Shown here: piece by piece, positions 33,261 through 35,844 of the stretch
Layout: each line of letters begins with the position of its first letter
Numbering within the stretch: position 1 is the stretch's first letter
Assembly: GCA_005787785.1 (NCBI GenBank)
Contig: SXZT01000137.1
Location: forward strand, 1 to 35,844
DNA length: 35,844 nucleotides
Direction of reading: 5' to 3'
Source of the DNA: Actinomycetota bacterium
Lineage (GTDB): Bacteria; Actinomycetota; Acidimicrobiia; Acidimicrobiales; Ilumatobacteraceae
Made by a program: the position numbers and the translations under genes
Notes under the pieces: generated by a model
Seen by the model: only the letters and a program-made list of their open reading frames with translations
What the model was told of the DNA's origin: nothing
The model's database searches: none

Positions 33261-33857
33261 GTGCCGCCGCGTGGATTTGATGCCGCCTACTACGACAGGT
33301 TCTACGGACGTGGGTCGGTGCACACCGTTGCCCAGATCGACAAGTTGGCGACCGGTGTTCATTCACTGCTTGCGTGGTGGGGCCTCGAGGTTCGATCATT
33401 TCTCGACATCGGCGCAGGCCCGGGCTTTTGGCGTGATTGGTACCGCACACACCATCCGACGGTGACGGTCATGTCGACCGACGTCAGTGACTATGCCTGC
33501 GCGACATACGGCCACAAGAAGGCCGACATCACCTCGTGGCGCCCGGCACGGCGTTTCGACCTCGTCGTGTGCCACAGCGTTCTGCAGTATCCCGACAACG
33601 CCGCGACGAGAGCAGCGATCGAGAACCTCGGAGCCGCCTGCCGGCATTTCCTCTACCTCGAAATCCCGACGGCAGCGGACTTCGACGAGATCGTCGACCC
33701 GGCTGCCACTGACATGTCGGTGCATCGCCGCAGCGGCACCTGGTATCGCCGGGAACTCGGAAGGCACTTCCGCCAGGTGGGCGGCGGGCTGTGGCTGTCG
33801 CACGACAGCACCGTGCCGATGTACGAACTCGAAATGCCCGCCTCCGACCGTCGCTGA
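33261..33857 (+). CDS. Class I SAM-dependent methyltransferase
   Basis: This 198-residue protein has motif I SFLDIGAGPGFWRDWY (47-61), an acidic residue in VMSTDVSDYACATYG and motif IV RFDLVVCHSVLQY. This is a small Rossmann methyltransferase without an extra domain. The start is a GTG at 33261; TACACA lies 6 bases before it but does not match the -10 pattern at its last base. The acceptor molecule cannot be predicted. It ends 9 bases from the stop of the convergent LarA-like gene. Confidence 0.8.
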   Translation: MPPRGFDAAYYDRFYGRGSVHTVAQIDKLATGVHSLLAWWGLEVRSFLDIGAGPGFWRDWYRTHHPTVTVMSTDVSDYACATYGHKKADITSWRPARRFDLVVCHSVLQYPDNAATRAAIENLGAACRHFLYLEIPTAADFDEIVDPAATDMSVHRRSGTWYRRELGRHFRQVGGGLWLSHDSTVPMYELEMPASDRR

Positions 33858-33866
33858 AGTGCGCGG

Positions 33867-35081
33867 TCAGGAAAGTTCGCCGAGAAGCGCCTCGCTGACC
33901 CACGCACGTTCGAGGTGCAAGGTCGACCTGATTCGCACGACCCGCTTGGGTTCGTCGACGGATTTGCCACACATCATCAGCGCTGCCCGGATGCACTCGT
34001 CTTCGTCGGCGAGCACCATCGGCATGCGGGACCGACGGACACCCGACGGGCCTGCCGTGAAGCAGTTGAGATAGGTCTTTTCCCAGTCGATCACGTTGGC
34101 CACGGACACGGGAATGAAATCGGCGAGACCAACGCCGAGAACATTGCCGCCCGATGCCTCGGTGATGCCGAGGAGCACGATCGTCGCGGGCGCGCCGTCG
34201 AAGTCGGCCAGACCGTGCACCCAGAAACGACCGGTCACGTTCGGGTCCATCATCGTTCCGCTGATGTCCTTGCCGCCGCGTTCGATGACGAGAACATCGA
34301 TGTCGCGAAGCGGCAACCGCGGAACGAGATTGCGTGCGTAATCGGTGAGCTCACGCTCGGCCGCACCGCCGACGTCGTTCGCGCCGAACGCCGCAACCTT
34401 GACGACCTCACCCGAGCACGACTCGACCGTCGCAACACCACCGAGCAGTCGGCCCGTCGACCGCAATGCCCCGATGCCATCGAGGAGCCGTTGCGCCATG
34501 CGGTCGGGCCCGCACGCGTGAATCTGCGCGGCGCCCGGCTGTTTTCCGAATCCAACGACGGTCATCTTCGTGCAGCCGCTTTCGATCGGCCCCTTGAAAC
34601 ACGTGTGCGGCTTCACCCGGTTCACGGGCAGAATGAAATCGGCAGCCGCAGCATGTTCGTCGAGGTAGAGAGGCATTCCCTCGGTGGTGCGCGCAACTTC
34701 GACCGTCTTCATCGACGATCGGATCTCGCAGTCAATCGATCGCTCGTCGATGCCGAGTGCGGCGAGCAGTTCACGTTGACCATCGGCCGTGGCGCCCGCA
34801 TGACTTCCCATCGCGGGAACTACGAACGGCACAGCGCCACACGCACGCAGCCCCGCGACGACCCCGCGCAACGTCTCGACACGTCCGGTGAGCCCCCGAC
34901 TACCCGCACCAACGGCGACTGAGCGGTCGGTGAGGCCGCGCTGCGAGAAAGCCTCGTGCACCCTTGCCATCACCTCGGCTTCGATGTCAACGACCGCGGC
35001 CGGGCGCGGCACGGGCAACGTCACCTCGTGCAGTCCGGGAATCTCGACCGTCGATGGAATCGGCAGACGCACGCCTCTCAT
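33867..35081 (-). CDS. LarA-like nickel-pincer racemase/epimerase (DUF2088)
   Basis: This 404-residue protein carries the LarA N-terminal domain in divergent form. GSHAGATADG holds His94, NRVKPHTCFKGP holds His159, ESGCTKMTVVG holds Lys172 and AAQIHACG holds His188. Their spacing (65, 13 and 16 residues) closely follows lactate racemase His108, His174, Lys184 and His200, where the lysine binds the pincer nucleotide and the last histidine binds nickel. The C-terminal half (LPRLPLRDIDVLVIERGGKDI) is also of the DUF2088 type. It may racemise or epimerise a 2-hydroxy acid. I start at ATG 35081; the frame extends 50 codons upstream as non-coding. larB, larC and larE are not in the window. Confidence 0.72.
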   Translation of the reverse strand: MRGVRLPIPSTVEIPGLHEVTLPVPRPAAVVDIEAEVMARVHEAFSQRGLTDRSVAVGAGSRGLTGRVETLRGVVAGLRACGAVPFVVPAMGSHAGATADGQRELLAALGIDERSIDCEIRSSMKTVEVARTTEGMPLYLDEHAAAADFILPVNRVKPHTCFKGPIESGCTKMTVVGFGKQPGAAQIHACGPDRMAQRLLDGIGALRSTGRLLGGVATVESCSGEVVKVAAFGANDVGGAAERELTDYARNLVPRLPLRDIDVLVIERGGKDISGTMMDPNVTGRFWVHGLADFDGAPATIVLLGITEASGGNVLGVGLADFIPVSVANVIDWEKTYLNCFTAGPSGVRRSRMPMVLADEDECIRAALMMCGKSVDEPKRVVRIRSTLHLERAWVSEALLGELS

Positions 35082-35150
35082 CAACTGACCCCAGTTCCCG
35101 GTCCCCGACACGATTTCAACGGTACCGCTGGTACGCAAGTCACCGTGGAC

Positions 35151-35156
35151 TAGCGT
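35151..35156 (+). promoter_or_regulatory. Probable -10 element (TAGCGT) of the binding-protein gene
   Basis: TAGCGT lies 47 bases before the ATG at 35204, leaving a leader of about 40 bases with an AAAGGAG ribosome-binding site. The same hexamer occurs before the LCP gene and the alcohol dehydrogenase operon. Confidence 0.4.
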
Positions 35157-35203
35157 CGGGAGGAATAAATCACCCACAACCAACCACGAATAAAGGAGCA
35201 AGA

Positions 35204-35844
35204 ATGCGTCGAATCTCGCGCATTGCCGCACCCGTTCTGGCCCTCGGACTCATCCTTGCGGCCTGCGGAGACGACAGCAGTTCATCCACTGACGAAACCA
35301 CCGCGGCTGCGGAGGAAACGGCCACCGCCGACACCACCGCCGCAGCCACCGAAGACACCGCCGCTGCCGAAGAAGGTGCCGTCGACGTCGCCAGCCTCGG
35401 CCTCATCGCGGACGGCAAGTTGACCGTCTGCACCGACGCGCCCTACCCGCCGTTCGAGTTCCAGGACGAGACCACCAAGGAGTGGACCGGCTTCGACATG
35501 GACGTCGTGCGTGAAATCGCCGCAGGCATCGGTTCGGGCCTCGAACTTGCCGTCACGGTCCAGCCCTTCGACGGCATCTGGCTTGCCCCCAAGGCCGGCA
35601 CCTGCGACATGGTTGCTTCGGCAATGACGATCACCGACGAGCGCAAGGCGAACGCCCTGTTCACCGACGGCTACTTCGATGCCGACCAGTCGCTGCTCGT
35701 TCGCGCCGAGGACAAGGATGCGCTGACTTCGCTCGAGGCACTCGCCGGCAAGACCATCGCGGTGCAGACCGGCACCACCGGCGAGAGCTACGCACAAGAG
35801 AATGCCAAGGACTCGACGCTGAAGTCGTTCGACGAATCAGCCGC
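35204..35844 (+). CDS. Amino-acid ABC transporter substrate-binding lipoprotein, 3' end beyond the window
   Basis: The first 213 codons are present. A lipoprotein signal (MRRISRIAAPVLALGLILAAC) places the lipidated cysteine at residue 21. A Thr/Ala/Glu-rich linker of about 40 residues follows, then a family 3 solute-binding domain: LTVCTDAPYPPFEF, EWTGFDMDVVREIA, MTITDERKANALFTDGYFDADQSLLV and LAGKTIAVQTGTTGESYA. Such proteins capture polar amino acids or similar small solutes for an ABC importer, whose permease and ATPase probably follow to the right. The start is secured by AAAGGAG 6 bases upstream of the ATG. Confidence 0.9.
   Translation, partial: MRRISRIAAPVLALGLILAACGDDSSSSTDETTAAAEETATADTTAAATEDTAAAEEGAVDVASLGLIADGKLTVCTDAPYPPFEFQDETTKEWTGFDMDVVREIAAGIGSGLELAVTVQPFDGIWLAPKAGTCDMVASAMTITDERKANALFTDGYFDADQSLLVRAEDKDALTSLEALAGKTIAVQTGTTGESYAQENAKDSTLKSFDESA

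Noticed and set aside
35122-35134. GTACC-GCT-GGTAC inverted repeat upstream of the binding-protein gene
   Set aside because: Arms of only 5 bases; it might be an operator but there is nothing to support it.

Overview
This 35.8 kb window looks like chromosomal DNA of a high-GC actinobacterium. The coding style (GTG starts, strong G/C third positions), a mycofactocin locus, two NDMA-type alcohol dehydrogenases, a probable F420-dependent luciferase-like oxidoreductase and many promoters that put the start codon at the transcription start all point to Actinobacteria. A member of Acidimicrobiia is my best guess, but that is inference. No rRNA, tRNA, CRISPR array, insertion sequence or phage gene was seen. 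Genes are tightly packed and no gene-free stretch exceeds about 150 bases.

Layout from left to right. (1) 1-1196: a Baeyer-Villiger-type flavin monooxygenase, cut by the window edge. (2) 1269-4194, minus: an arsenate-resistance operon of an ArsR-ArsC fusion, a GAPDH paralogue and the organoarsenical exporter ArsJ, with a 9+9 bp operator palindrome at its promoter. (3) 4285-6059, plus: a DrrAB-like ABC exporter. (4) 6100-9620: a lower-GC membrane protein, a geranylgeranyl-reductase-like flavoprotein and an acyl-CoA dehydrogenase. (5) 9701-14323, minus: cysS, an MFS exporter and an acyltransferase-SGNH membrane protein, ending at a perfect 25-bp hairpin. (6) 14348-18189, plus: valS and a LytR-CpsA-Psr protein. 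(7) 18193-22317, minus: two tandem NDMA-dependent alcohol dehydrogenases followed by a MoxR AAA+ ATPase and a VWA protein. (8) 22413-28726, plus: mftA, mftB and mftC, then plsY and dedA, then mftF, an alanine-racemase-fold protein and a DUF418-like membrane protein. (9) 28677-35844: a ROK kinase, ung, an SRPBCC protein, a sulfatase, a luciferase-like oxidoreductase, a methyltransferase, a LarA-like nickel-pincer enzyme and a truncated amino-acid ABC transporter binding protein.

The biological centre is 18193-26637. MftA is a ribosomal peptide whose C-terminal Val-Tyr is turned by MftB/MftC into the core of the redox cofactor mycofactocin, and MftF glycosylates it. The divergently transcribed alcohol dehydrogenases belong to the family that needs this cofactor to recycle tightly bound NAD(H). 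The MoxR/VWA pair overlaps the second dehydrogenase gene, which suggests a dedicated maturation chaperone. mftD and mftE are not in the window.

Two other points stand out. The arsenic regulator has no cysteine in its DNA-binding domain, so its fused arsenate-reductase-like domain may be the sensor. The LarA-like protein keeps the four key His/Lys residues of lactate racemase.
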